DNA from: Tubiluchus corallicola
Taxonomy: Eukaryota; Priapulida; Priapulimorpha; Priapulimorphida; Tubiluchidae
Direction: 5' to 3'
NCBI GenBank assembly: GCA_030141605.1
Contig: JAQGDQ010000506.1
Span: 95,983-159,982 of the forward strand
DNA length: 64,000 nucleotides
Shown here piece after piece: positions 1-12,333 of the stretch. Within the stretch, counting starts at the first letter, position 1, and the number at the start of each line of letters is the position of its first letter. Position numbers and translations under genes: made by a program. The notes under the pieces are model-generated. The model saw only the letters and a list, made by a program, of their open reading frames with translations. It made no database searches and was not told the origin of the DNA.

Positions 1-324
1 CGGCTAAGCAGACGATCGGACCCGCACCTTCATCTAAATGCAACAAATTCGTGTCGACAGTATTGCGTCGAAGTAAAAGTGCTATATTAATTAAACTTTA
101 CTTTTCCCATTTGCCTCTCATAAATCATTTTGCAGGATTGGAGATACACAGAGTTAGACGCTCAATGTCCAAAGTCCAACGAAAAGTCCAAAAAAGCGAT
201 TCACAACAGCATCAACAAGGCCAACATCACTGCTCCGAACAAGAACCACAACTGGTTTCCAAAGCAATATGACCTAACTGGTCCTGATCGACGTTGGAGT
301 GCCCATCTCTCTCCTTCACAGTGA
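1..324 (+). CDS. C-terminal end of an unidentified gene (partial, two exons)
   Basis: Two exons can be joined in frame: 1-72 is open through all 24 codons and ends at a GTAAAA donor. A 63-bp intron (73-135) ends in a pyrimidine-rich stretch and TTTTGCAG. Exon 136-324 then begins DWRYTELDAQCP and runs to a TGA at 322-324. The joined tail has three Cys in a short span (SCRQYC, AQC) followed by a basic, Asn/Lys-rich stretch, and has no hydrophobic segment. I do not recognise the family. The gene begins to the left of the window. The exon choice rests on the phase-0 match on both sides of the intron and on the lack of stops. It could be a chance pairing, since both pieces are short. Confidence 0.4.
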
Positions 325-467
325 AAATGACAGTTCTGATTCGGAGGGGATCACACACATGGCAAGTGATGAAGAATGGGAGACGTGATAAAATGAGAGA
401 CATGACTGTGATCATAAACTATTAACATTAATATATATTAACATATAATAACCACTATGTAAAATTG

Positions 468-515
468 CTATATATATATATATATATATATCTATATATA
501 TATATATATATATAT
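468..515. repeat. (TA)n microsatellite
   Basis: Almost pure alternating TA with one interruption. Similar TA tracts occur at 3646-3680, 5418-5457, 6800-6880 and 52632-52676. Confidence 0.9.
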
Positions 516-540
516 GGGTAATATGGCTACAGAGTAAAAA

Positions 541-1165
541 TTAAAGGAAAGGGGCACCTAAAGTAGGTCTCGGAAAATTCGCCTTAAAAAATTATACTTT
601 ACAGCAATTTTATGCATATATCGTATTCGCATTAAACGGAATTTTCGTTTGTTTTCATTTTAAATCTCCCGCTATATTGTTTCGACGGCGCCATTACATG
701 ACGTCACTTATGCAAACATAAATGAGGGGAAGAAAAGGTAATGTTGAATTACGCCCAAAAAAAAGTTCCATGCAAATGTATATTACTAAGCGTTTCGCTT
801 ATCTGCTGCAAAGAGTGATGTAACTACAGCCAATAATTCAAAATGTTGGTGCCAATTCGTAAAAAAAAACATTTTTTGTCTTATTGACAAGATACAGTTA
901 TATAAAATATTAGTTAGTAACATGTGTGCTACGAGCCTACGAATGCTCTGATTATTTTTTCAAATTTCATGCGATGTTATCTAAACATGTATCAAACCAC
1001 CTACCATTAAAATGGCTGCGCCTAACGGTCATTGCAGGAGTTTAAATGTACATGTTTTATACAGCGTTACTGCCGATGCAAGCCCTGCATGCAAAAAGAC
1101 AGTATGTATAAAATTTCAAGACAAATTTTTAAGCTTTAGCAAGTGGAAGTTTTCTTGCGCTTTAA
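541..1165 (+). mobile_element. Dispersed repeat family R1, longest copy
   Basis: This segment is the most complete of four related copies. The left part (541-800) matches the reverse complement of 58470-58805, and the right part (about 730-1165) matches 37605-38110 and 53480-53945 in the same orientation. Shared landmarks are the left end GGGGCACCTAAAGTAGG, a TTACATGACGTCA palindrome, and a block around AAAATGGCTGCGCC. There is no convincing reading frame and no target duplication that I could find, so the class (MITE, SINE or LINE fragment) is open. Confidence 0.65.
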
Positions 1166-1535
1166 ATAAGTTAAACGTTTTTTGACAGTCGGTGGAGCCA
1201 CCTATTCTATTCGATTCCACAAACAGAACAGGAATTCAAATTCGCCGAAATACTTTCTACTTTTAAATGTGATACATTAATGTGACATAAATATATTTCG
1301 TAACAGGTGCTGAAATAAACAAGCCTGTATTTTCATTGGCCCATTGTGTTAAACAATTTTAACGTACAGTTCGTTTCTTGATCAAGTTCGTTAGATAATA
1401 AACTTTAACAACAGTAATTAAGAAATTTTCAACGTGAACATTAATTACAGGCCTACCTATATTGCAATAATATTTATATAATATACAGCTGTATTATACA
1501 TTTTGATTATATATATATATATTTATATTTATATA
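1166..1535. other. No feature recognised
   Basis: A+T-rich unique-looking sequence ending in a short TA tract (1509-1537). No open frame of note. Confidence 0.5.
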
Positions 1536-2105
1536 TACTAGCAAAAGCCCCGCAAAAATTTTGCGTTTAAATACACGTATATAGAAAAATATGCGAACAT
1601 CCTACGTAGTGTTTGTCTACTTATCTAACGCAAAGCCAGTAGCAGCTCTTACTGAATTAAGGCTATAAGGTTATAGGCAGAGTATAATGGATGACGTCAG
1701 AACAATGGCTTTGCGTCAGCAGCTTTCTAAGCAAAACTTGCCGAAAATAGAACATCTAATTAACTCCTCGTACTCCTCTTGCTGGACCTGTCCTAAAATA
1801 TAGCCCACATCATCGTGTAGCCCTTTTCATACTCTTTCTAAAGAGCTAATATCTCCTTCCTAAAGTCACACTAAGCTCTGCTACAACGTTTTTACTGTTG
1901 GCTGTTTGGTCAAAATTTTGAAAAAATCGTGAGTTGTGTCCGGGAAAACGCCCGTTACGGGACGCCGTGGCCCTCTCGCAATTTCTAAATACCCCTATGG
2001 CACCCACCGCTGAATGGGCTATCTATCCATGGCCAGCACCACCCATGGCCCGTTCCCCTTTCTCCATATCTCAGACGTATAACTTTTGAAAAAACGGCCG
2101 AAAAA
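1536..2105 (+). repeat. Dispersed repeat family R2, copy 1
   Basis: Begins right after a TA tract with ACTAGCAAAAGCCCCGC followed by a self-complementary CGCAAAAATTTTGCG. The first ~150 bp are shared with 6593-6775, including CGAACAT, TAACGCAAAGCCAG and a TTACTGAATTA block. The rest of this copy has a G+C-richer section around 1940-2060. Short hairpin-headed repeats that start next to TA tracts are common in animal genomes, but the class here is undetermined. Confidence 0.6.
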
Positions 2106-2622
2106 TTTGAATTACTGAGCTCAGACTAGATTTCATCTATTGATCTAAATTTTTAGATTATGCACAGTTTATGCTTTTAGCAAAGCTACATCCACAAGCC
2201 GCACGTTACATTATCAAAGATTTTTATTTAACTAACCAAGTTTCTAGATCAAGACAGATACATAATCTATAAAGCAGTTGATTTTTTAATGGGTCAGAAA
2301 TTATTTAACAGTCACAAATAAGTGTGATTACATATACATATCATATCATTGTGATCATACTGTCCCACATGCTTAATTGAAATTTGTAGCCATTTATAGT
2401 CATGACGTTTCTTAATACCTGTGACACTTTATGTCAACAAAGAACAAATTTTAAGAAATGGCATGGCTACAAATAGCTTCCCTCCTAGAAACAATAGCAA
2501 CGTTTGTACAAAGATTAACTTGTCTATGTGAATCTTAAAAACTTTGTAATATCAGCGTAAGATGCAAATAAAGACACGAAATGAAAGATTGAGAGTTGAT
2601 TGAGAAATTGAGAGTTGATTGA
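2106..2622. other. No feature recognised
   Basis: A+T-rich sequence upstream of the ankyrin locus. Nothing supported. Confidence 0.5.
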
Positions 2623-3415
2623 ATGACTTCTCTGTTGATTTTACGTTGTCATTATAGGTTTCTTGCTTTTTTATTATCTATAGGTTTATCCTGCACTTGG
2701 GCGCTTAGCACGTCACGATTCTCAGCTGGGAACAGGATGGATCTAAAAACGCTTCGTTCTAAAAGAGCAGGCATGACTGAAGAATCTAGATTAAATGGAC
2801 AACTTCTTCGAGCAGCTAAAGATGGAGACATTCATAAAGTCCAGCGGTTGCTCACTGAAGGTGCTGACTGCAACTTCAGAAACCTGCTTGGAGAGACTGC
2901 TCTCACGCGGGCATTTGAACATAGTTCAGCTCTTACTAGACAGTGGAGCTGATATTAACATCAGTGACAATAACGGAGAGACTGCTCTTATGTGGGCATC
3001 TATTAATGGGCACTTGATTGTAGTTCAGCTTTTACTAGATAGTGGAGCTGATATTAACATCAGTGACAACGATGGAGAGACTGCTCTTATGCGGGCATCT
3101 ATTGACGGGCACTTGAATGTAGTTCAGCTCTTACTAGACAGTGGAGCTGATATTAACGTCAGTAACAACTATGGAGAGACTGCTCTCATGTGTGCATCTG
3201 TTAATGGGCACTTGTCAATATCAGCTCCACTATCTAGTAAGAGCTGAACTACATTCATCAGTAACAACGATGGACGGACAGCTTCCATGTGTGCATCTGT
3301 TAATGGGCACTTGAATGTAGTTCAGATAGTGGAGTCAATATTAACATCAGTGACATCGATGGAGAGACTGCTCTCATGTGTGCATCTGTTAATGGGCATG
3401 CATTTTTCAATGTAA
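2623..3415 (+). pseudogene. Ankyrin-repeat gene, decayed
   Basis: At least five 33-residue ankyrin units are visible, with the consensus HLNVVQLLLDSGADIN followed by NxGETALM.ASxNG. The first frame runs from ATG 2623 or, more likely, ATG 2737, since an acceptor-like TTCTCAG ends at 2729. It encodes KDGDIHKVQRLLTEGADC and then loses frame near 2910, where 14 nt are missing compared with the next unit. The second frame carries three good units and ends at 3247. There, about 45 nt of one unit are present in inverted orientation (about 3213-3257). Further right, units near 3300-3400 have lost another ~10 nt. Ankyrin repeats are protein-binding modules. With two frame breaks and an inversion this is most likely a pseudogene, unless the breaks are assembly errors. 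Confidence 0.75.
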
Positions 3416-3640
3416 ACCCAATGTCATATTGTGAATTTGTAAATAATTCTTTGGCTGTTTTTGGACAGTAATGATTATGTTAGGCGATAATAAGTGTGTA
3501 GTGAGAATTTGTAAATAATTCTTCACTTATTTTTAGACAGTAATCATCATGTTATATGATCAAAAGTCTTTTTTGTAGTGATCTATGGACTGAACTAAAG
3601 TATTATGTTCGACTATCTCTTAATCAGTCAATAAACATTT

Positions 3641-3684
<44 letters not shown>

Positions 3685-3875
3685 TTTGTCGAAAATAAAT
3701 AGCATTTCGCCCTGTATGGAAACTTAATTATATTTTACAAGTCAAAAATCATTTGAAAGTTTAAAATAACTTTTATTTTATGTCAAATAATTATGGAAAA
3801 CAAACAACTAACAAAAACATTAAAAAACGTCAACAGTTTGTAAAAAAAATTCAGAGGAAAAATACATCTCACAGA

Positions 3876-4296
3876 AAATTATAGTCTCAGTCAATACTGA
3901 TATTATAGTCTTAGTCAATACTATTATTATAGTCTTAGTCAATACAACTATTATAGTCTTAGTCAATAGTATTATTATGGTCTTAGACAATACAATTATT
4001 ATAGTCTTAGTCAATACTATTATTATAGTCTTAGTCAATACTATTATTATAGTCTTAGTTAATACTATTATTATAGTCTTAGTCAATACTATTATTATAG
4101 TCTTAGTCAATAGTATTATTATGGTCTTAGTCAATACAATTATTATAGTCTTAGTCAATACTATTATTATAGTCTTAGTCAATACTATTATTATAGTCTT
4201 AGTCAATACTATTATTATAGTCTTAGTCAATACTATTATTATAGTCTTAGTCAATACTACTATTATAGCCATAGTCAATACTATTATTATAGTCAG
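3876..4296. repeat. 24-bp minisatellite (about 17 copies)
   Basis: The unit is TATTATTATAGTCTTAGTCAATAC with few substitutions. Because 24 is a multiple of 3 the array is open on both strands (8-residue peptides), but the translation is a monotone hydrophobic repeat with no start signal of its own. It lies directly 3' of the LRR gene stop codon on the minus strand and could be part of that 3' UTR: an AATAAA on the minus strand lies near 3768. Confidence 0.9.
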
Positions 4297-4323
4297 TCAG
4301 GTTACAAGTAAATATTTTCTTTG

Positions 4324-5417
4324 TTACACTGAACTGCTGGCTTTACTAGATCTAGAAGATCCAGAAACTTCTGAACTCCACGTCATTGAAGTTGCAACTT
4401 GCGCCGGTCTCTCATTTCTCTCCCTCATTTTACTGACCAATAAAGTGGCCCCCAAAATCAACAATATCAAACCAGTGCCGACGCCGACGGAGACGATGAC
4501 CATACTGGTCGACACGTTGATACTCGCCGTAGCAGCAAATTCAACAGCTTCAATGGCTATGCTTGCTGTAGCGCTGACTCTTCCTAGAATGAATGCTGAC
4601 TTCGTAGTTGTTGTTGTTGTTGTTATTGATGGCGGCGTTGGAGGGTGGGCGCAGCGGAAATCTTTGAACTGGGCATTTGCAATGAATGTGGAACCACAGT
4701 CAACTAAACTGTCCTTGTTTGTCCAAGTTTTAACCCACACAGAATCGCAGTCACAACTCAGTCTGGGATTTGCTGAAAATTAAGGAAAATGTTAAAGACA
4801 AAACGCTGCATCTGTTCAGGACCTAAATTGGGTATTTGGAAATTTAAGTGATGAAAATAATGATGGAAAATGGTAAAATTTGCATTGTGAAAATTATGTG
4901 ATTTTGATTCTCTCTCCCATCGATGCATGTAGAAAAATAACAAAAACAGCTGTAAAATTATTTATCATCAGTGTATGATATTTCATCATTCATTTGTTAT
5001 TTGGTTTTGTTGTGCTACCGATTTTTTATTTTTATTTAGTTTTTTAATGAAAATTTTAGCTAAAATTGTAAAATTATAGCATCCATGATTGGCAGAATCC
5101 AGCATATTTGATGAATCTGCGCTAGAATTGTATATTGTTTGTTTTTGTTTTGTTTTGTTTTGCTTTGCAGATTTCATCATTTTTTTTATTTTTGATTATT
5201 AAATTTGTGCACGTTTTTGATTTGATAATTTTCTTTAGATTCACTGCATATGTAATGTAATATTATACACAAATTTGTGAATAATATTACACTATAATAA
5301 TACACTAAACTCAACAAACTTCACTGACGGTGAGGGTGGCTGATTTAAATTAGCCTATTTAGTTTTTCGCCATCCTTCCCTTGAATTGTATTTTTAATCT
5401 AGTAACAACTAAAAATA

Positions 5418-5460
<43 letters not shown>

Positions 5461-7506
5461 AAATATAAATACACAAACGGCAAAATAAAATAAGTCCGAA
5501 TCTGAATCTGACTGTGGAAGCAACTGAATCCTGGGCCCAGTTTCACATAGCCGTCTCCAACTCAACGACGTAGTTATTAATAGTTAAGTGAATGTAATAA
5601 CGACGTCATTAACCTAGTGACAACTTTGTGAAACTGTCCCCTTGTTTCTGGATTAACTTCTAAAAGATTCATTGAACTAAATCGGCACTAGCTAAAGCAT
5701 GGACGCTGGACGAACTACTGAAGGATCACTTGAACTTCGTTAGAATTAACTGAATCCTGGCCTCTGGACGAACTTCTGAATGATAAGTTGAACTTAGTTA
5801 GAATTAACTGAATCCTGGGCTCTGGGCCAACTTCTGAATGATAAGTTGAACTTCGTTAGAATTAACTGAATCCTGGACGCTGGACGAACTTCTGAATGAT
5901 AAGTTGAACTTAGTTAGAATTAACTGAATCCTGGGCTCTGGACCAACTTCTGAAGGATAAGTTCAACTTAGTTAGAATTACCTGAATCCTGGGCTCTGGG
6001 CAAGCTTCTGGTGGATAAATTGAACTCAAACGGAATTAGTTGTTTCCTGGCCTTTTATCCGACTTCTGAAGGATCAGTTGAACTGAGACGGAATTAATTG
6101 TTTCCTGGACTTTTATCCGACTTCTGAAGGGTCAGTTAAGCTCAATTGGAACTACATGAAGCCTGGCGTGTGAACCAACTTCTCGTGGATAAGTTGAACT
6201 CATTTGGAACAATGCGCTATGTGGTTGTGCTTGCACCACAGTCAAGAATGCAAGCGTTTTACTATGGGAAAGAACTGATGTGAAGAATCGTGTAATGCAA
6301 TGGTCTCCTGCCTGCCTTGGACCCCCCCCCCCGGTTACCAAGTACTTACTGTCATACAATTTACACCACAATCCAAGCTTGAAATTGAAGTGGTGCATCT
6401 CGCAACGCTTATGTGAAAATCACGCAAGAACTGGCTTTTTTAATGTCTTTCAAATGCACAAACTGGAGATGCTAACTTCATCAAATAGAACAAAACAGTG
6501 CCATGCTGTAGTTGGAGAAACTTGCATATCAGTTTCCAATTACTTAATTAAATTAATTAGTTCCTTGAGTACTATTATAGAACTATAATATTCAAACTAG
6601 CAAAAGCCCCGCAAAAAATTTTGCGTGTAAATCCTCGTATAATCAAAAATACGCGAACATACTACCTAGTGTTCGCTTATTTACCTAACGCAAAGCCAGC
6701 AGCTGCTGCAGCTTTTACTGAATTACACTAAATCGAGGCCTTTCGTTTGATGTATAGATCACCGCAAATGGTGCCGTCGTCGAAGTTGTAGCCTCGAATC
6801 TTATATATATATATAATCTTATATATATATATATATATAATCTTATATATATATATAATCTTATATATATATATATATACCAAGAATATTAATATAATAA
6901 ATAGCACATACCATCTAATTTCACCGTAATGTCTTTAATCAGAACACTCCTGTGCAGTTTTGGAGGTTTCAGCCCTTCTATTCCACTGCTGGATATCTTC
7001 AGGAACTGAAAATTCGGGTTATTGGAAAAGTCGAACTCTGGTGCACCTATCAAGCTTGAACTTCCTCTTATGATAAGCGAAGAAAATTTAGCTTTGTGAA
7101 AAGCCTTTGGATGTATCGATGATAACTTCTCGTTCGACTCGAACACTAGCTGTTCTCTTGTTACACCACCAATAGCATTTTCTCCTAACGTTTCTATATT
7201 AGAGTAACTTATCTTTAAAGACTTGACTTCTTTTCCTTTAAAGAAATCATCAGGTAATTCTGTGTCCTTAAAGTCAAAAATATTTAGTGTTTCAATGATT
7301 CCACTTAGATTTGAAACAATATCTGCCAGACCTTGCCTAGTAGAAACAAACTTGCAATTAACGTTGCATTTGTTAGAATCATAACGCGTTGTTTCATAAT
7401 CACATGCAATTGCACGTTTGCTGACTTTTACTACGTCATCGGGACATTCTCGTGATGAACAAAGAATAAACGCTGCTAAAGCACAAACAACTGTCAACTT
7501 TTTCAT
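4324..7506 (-). CDS. Leucine-rich-repeat single-pass membrane protein (two exons)
   Basis: Exon 1 is 7506-6912 and exon 2 is 4772-4324, with a 2139-bp intron carrying a GTATGT donor and a TTTTCAG acceptor. The phase-1 junction creates an Ala codon, giving 347 residues. Residues 1-18 form a signal peptide (MKKLTVVCALAAF). Cys pairs at 21-53 resemble an LRR N-terminal cap. Irregular LRRs fill about 60-195. Residues 200-243 are an LRR C-terminal cap, with NPRLSCDCD, W211, W215, C224 and C239 followed by AHPP. A Thr-rich stalk (249-255), one membrane segment (about 289-311) and a short Ser/Lys cytoplasmic tail follow. The LRRCT completes only when the exons are joined, which supports the model. 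There is no TIR domain, so this is not a Toll receptor. The LRR part resembles proteins often named oplophorus-luciferin 2-monooxygenase non-catalytic subunit-like; that name says nothing sure about function. The intron holds a MITE, a 58-bp minisatellite and an R2 copy. Confidence 0.8.
5418..5457. repeat. (TA)n microsatellite in the LRR gene intron
   Basis: Pure alternating TA run. Confidence 0.9.
5533..5641. mobile_element. 109-bp MITE with GGGCCCAGTTTCACA-type ends
   Basis: The left end GGGCCCAGTTTCACATAG is mirrored on the right by CTTTGTGAAACTGTCCCC, and the inner halves are also partly complementary (GACGTAGTTATTAA against the complement of TAATAACGACGTC). The whole unit can therefore fold back on itself. 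Ends of this kind are frequent in invertebrate DNA-transposon MITEs. No target duplication is clear. It sits in the LRR gene intron. Confidence 0.6.
5690..6210. repeat. ~58-bp minisatellite, imperfect
   Basis: About eight units containing GAACTTCTGAATGATAAG, TTGAACTTAGTTAGAATTAA and CTGAATCCTGG, more diverged toward the right. The CTGAATCCTGGGC at a unit edge is also the flank of the MITE at 5533, so the array may have grown from that flank. Confidence 0.85.
6593..6775 (+). repeat. Dispersed repeat family R2, copy 2
   Basis: Shares ACTAGCAAAAGCCCCGC, the CGCAAAA/TTTTGCG hairpin and the following ~150 bp with copy 1 at 1536. It lies inside the LRR gene intron and is followed at 6800-6880 by TA blocks separated by ATCT. 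Confidence 0.6.
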
Positions 7507-7849
7507 CTCTGCACTAAAATCAAGAAAGCTGCATCAAAAATGCTTACAAACTTCTTGTAAACCTATTTAAAAGAACAGCAACCGTTCAAGTAATTAGATA
7601 ATTACTGCCGTCTAGAAAAACAATAGTGGATATTGTGACTATTCTCATTGTCTTTAAAGTGAGAACAATGTTTATTGAGAAGACAAAAACAGTAGGAAAG
7701 AACATATTTTGCGTTAAATGAAAGGACTTGCTGTGAAAAAAACAATGAAAAATTTCCTTTCCTCACATTCGATTTAACAACAATTGATACACTTACACAC
7801 ATCAGTCATACACTGATTTTATTTATCATGTAACTTTTTTTACGCAGCA

Positions 7850-8290
7850 CTAGTGAATCATCATTTTTTTATATATTATATATATAGATATATATATTGT
7901 TCATAAAATATTATATATAGAGATCTTTATATATACATGTATTATTATTATACATATACATATATTGTTCATAAAATATTTAGCAAAAGTTTGATTATAT
8001 AGAATTTATATATAGATCTTAAGATTATATAAGATTATATAGAAGATAAGATCTTAAGAGATTAAAAAGATCTTTATATATACATGTAATTATATACTAT
8101 ATATATATAGTATTTATATAAATATATATATTATATATATATTTATATAATTATTGTTCATAAAATATTTAGCAAAAGTTTGATTCTATAGAATTTATAT
8201 ATAGATCTTAAGATTATATAAGATTATATAGAAGATAAGATCTTAAGAGATTATAAAGATCTTTATATATACATGTATATAATTTATATA
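7850..8290. repeat. A+T-rich block with a ~120-bp direct duplication
   Basis: The segment from about 7970 to 8090 is repeated almost exactly at about 8157-8277. Both begin GTTCATAAAATATTTAGC and end CTTTATATATACATGTA. A third partial copy lies near 7900-7945. No coding potential. Confidence 0.8.
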
Positions 8291-8595
8291 TATATTTATT
8301 ATAATACGCCAGCTTTATACGGGCGCATCCACAATATTTCTTTACTAAGTGTCGATACAAACGCGTAAATTTGTAATTTATGGTAGTCAAGAGCGGAGTT
8401 TGCATGAAATAAGTTTGCGCTAGGTGCGCGAGCGAAGACGACTTCGTGAGCATAGTTACGGAGCTTATATTAAAGATGCTGCGCTAATCAGTTGTGGAAT
8501 ACTTAAGCATGTAGTTGTAACACTAACAGAATCAGCCAACGAACTTACCAAAAATTATAATTAAGATGCTGTTGCATCATTAGGGTGTTGGGTGC

Positions 8596-9485
8596 GTGTA
8601 AGTTGTAATTTCAAGTACAGAAAATCCTGATAATGTAACAATGACAGCAGCTCATGCTAACGCATCAAACGCTACGTGTAAGTTGTAATTTCAAGTACAG
8701 AAAATGGCTGATAATTTAACAATGACAGCAGCTCATGCTAACGTCTCAAACGCTACGTGTAAGTTGTAATTTCAAGTACAGAAAATGGCTGATAATTTAA
8801 CAATGACAGCAGCTCATGCTAACGCATCAAACGCTACGTGTAAGTTGTAATTTCAAGTACAGAAAATGGCTGATAATTTAACAATGACAGCAGCTCATGC
8901 TAACGCATCAAACGCTACGTGTAAGTTGTAATTTCAAGTACAGAAAATGGCTGATAATTTAACAATGACAGCAGCTCATGCTAACGCGTCAAACGCTACG
9001 TGTAAGTTGTAATTTCAAGTACAGAAAATGGCTGATAATTTAACAATGACAGCAGCTCATGCTAACGCATCAAACGCTACGTGTAAGTTGTAATTTCAAG
9101 TACAGAAAATGGCTGATAATTTAACAATGACAGCAGCTCATGCTAACTCATCAAACGCTACGTGTAAGTTGTAATTTCAAGTACAGAAAATGGCTGATAA
9201 TTTAACAATGACAGCAGCTCATGCTAACGTGTCAAACGCTACGTGTAAGTTGTAATTTCAAGTACAGAAAATGGCTGATAATGTAACAGTGTCAGCAGCT
9301 CATGCTAACGCATCAAACGTTACGTGTAAGTTGTAATTTCAAGTACAGAAAATGGCTGATGATGTAACAATGACAGCAGCTCATGCTAACGCATCAAATG
9401 CTACTTGTAAGTTGTAATTTCAAGAACAGAAAATGGCTGATAATTTAACAATGACAGCAGCTCATGCTAACGTATCAAACGCTAC
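8596..9485 (+). repeat. 81-bp tandem array repeating the GPCR start region (11 copies upstream of the gene)
   Basis: Copies begin at 8596, 8676 and then every 81 bp to 9405; a twelfth copy at 9486 is the actual 5' end of the receptor gene. Each complete unit contains GTAAGTTGTAATTTCAAG, then TACAGAAAATGG. From that ATG it reads MADNLTMTAAHAN, three N-glycosylation motifs like those of the receptor, and a TAA after 21 codons. The first copy has lost its ATG (AAAATCCTG). In the receptor copy the sequence diverges before the stop and continues into the GPCR. If transcribed, these are about ten upstream open frames in good start context (A at -3, G at +4). The GTAAGT and TACAG could also be splice signals, but only 23 nt separate them within a unit. 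Confidence 0.9.
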
Positions 9486-9512
9486 GTGTAAGTTGTAATT
9501 TCAAGTACAGAA

Positions 9513-10888
<1,376 letters not shown>

Positions 10889-10970
10889 TGATCTGCATGT
10901 ACAAGAGAGGAAATCTTTGCATGTGACAGCTGGCATTGGTTGCTACATACATGTTTCATCTGTAATTCTA

Positions 10971-10976
10971 AATAAA
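10971..10976 (+). promoter_or_regulatory. Polyadenylation signal AATAAA of the GPCR gene
   Basis: Canonical hexamer 83 bp after the stop codon. Confidence 0.5.
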
Positions 10977-11051
10977 CTAGCCCTTCGAATACGTAAATAA
11001 CCATGGCAGGAGAAATAACAACGTATGCTGAAATGACGGGGCGGTGTAGAT

Positions 11052-11152
11052 GTGGCACAGGTAAAAATGGCACAGGAAAAATGGCACAAATGAAAAGTAG
11101 GTAAAAGTGGCACAAATGGAGAAGTGGGGAAAAATGGCACATACCACAAAAA
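11052..11152 (-). repeat. Remnant of the 40-bp AATGGCACA minisatellite
   Basis: Units such as AAAAATGGCACAAATGGA and AGTAGGTAAAAGTGGCAC match, in the opposite orientation, the large array at 49455-50212. A single unit also occurs at about 12533-12560. Confidence 0.7.
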
Positions 11153-11189
11153 TGGTATGTTGATGCAATTGATATATATATACATATAT

Positions 11190-11600
11190 ATAGATAGTTA
11201 TGAATATCGATTTTTTATGGCAAATAAAGATTATAAAAGCATAAAAGAACATCGCAGCATGAGAATAAAATTCACACAACTGTTAAAGGCAAATGCGTCT
11301 AGTGCAAACTAAAAACTACTGTGCCAAAAATTTAAAACAAAATATACATTATAATGTTACACGCAAATTATAATTGATTATATACAACATATACATACCA
11401 ATTTAAAATGGACGTGGGAAAATAAAATTTGCGGATGAATATATATTATTGTTTACGTGTGTAGGGTTTTCAAAACGATTTAATGTGTGTATTTTTAATT
11501 TAGATTTGAATTCGTCGAAAAATTTGATGGCAGGGTATTCCAAAGTTGAACTCCTTGTTTAGTGAAGATTTCTATAAGACTAGAATGCGCTCAGTAGGAA
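11190..11600 (-). mobile_element. LINE-type 3' tail, copy 1
   Basis: Aligns over ~350 bp with 61980-62330, sharing GGCAAATGCGTCTAGTGCAA-like and TTTAATTTAGATTTGAAT blocks. It begins next to a poly-T/TTTATGGCAAATAAAG region like the sister copy. The orientation is inferred from the T-rich left edge. Confidence 0.5.
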
Positions 11601-11639
11601 GCAGGTCTCTGCCAAAATCAGACAATCGTAGTCTTATTC

Positions 11640-12333
11640 GTCTGATTCATTTGATTCAAAAAATTCAACACATTATTATTATTATTATAATTCTTTATTT
11701 AACATTTAAAATTGTACACATATGCAAATATTTACATAAAATACATACAGGGACCCACTATTTGCAGGGTATGGTTAAAAAAACTTTGTAAATAAAATAG
11801 CTGTTATATTCGCAAGACTTTTAAATACCAATAAATCAATATACCAATAAAAGAACAACTAAAATCAAATAGTACCAATTTACACAAATTTACACAAAAC
11901 GACCTGTTAAATATAAAAGTGACAGATATAATATAAAAGTTCAATATTTTATACTAAAGTTTGTAAAAACGAATCACAAACTAACTCAGAGAAAGCAACT
12001 AGCAGGTTTTTGTCTCGAGAGGTATAAATTTTACTAATGTTTTGAAATTGCAGGCTATTTGCGACCACTAATCTTTTATTTTCGTCGACCAAAGTACAAT
12101 TAAAAAGCAAATGTTCAACTGTTTGTACTTCATCTGTACACATACAGGCATTTTCGTGTATGTATCCAATTTTAAAAAGAAAATCTTTAAAGTTACCTTG
12201 CCCTAATAAAATACTACAAGATAGTTTTTCTAGCCTTCTGCTATTTGTATGAAAAGGAAGGTCTAGTGGAGTTAAAAATACATTTTCAGGAAGAATAGAT
12301 AACTCCTGGCATTTGTAGCGAGTACGGCATCTA
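11640..12333 (-). mobile_element. Truncated LINE, C-terminal ORF2 end
   Basis: On the minus strand a frame from 12333 to the stop at 11949 reads LSCSILLGQGNFKDFLFKIG and then C.C....TVEHLLFNC. This is the typical end of Jockey-like LINE proteins, where a short RNase H-like segment is followed by a Cys/His motif. It is followed by an A+T-rich 3' UTR and an ATT repeat near 11670. The 5' part is missing. It is a dead fragment. Confidence 0.65.

Noticed and set aside
3820-4783. Frames of 152 and 268 codons over the 24-bp minisatellite
   Set aside because: Monotone octapeptide repeats; the plus-strand frame also runs antisense through the LRR gene exon.
4324-7506. Toll-like receptor
   Set aside because: The cytoplasmic tail is only ~35 residues and has no TIR domain.
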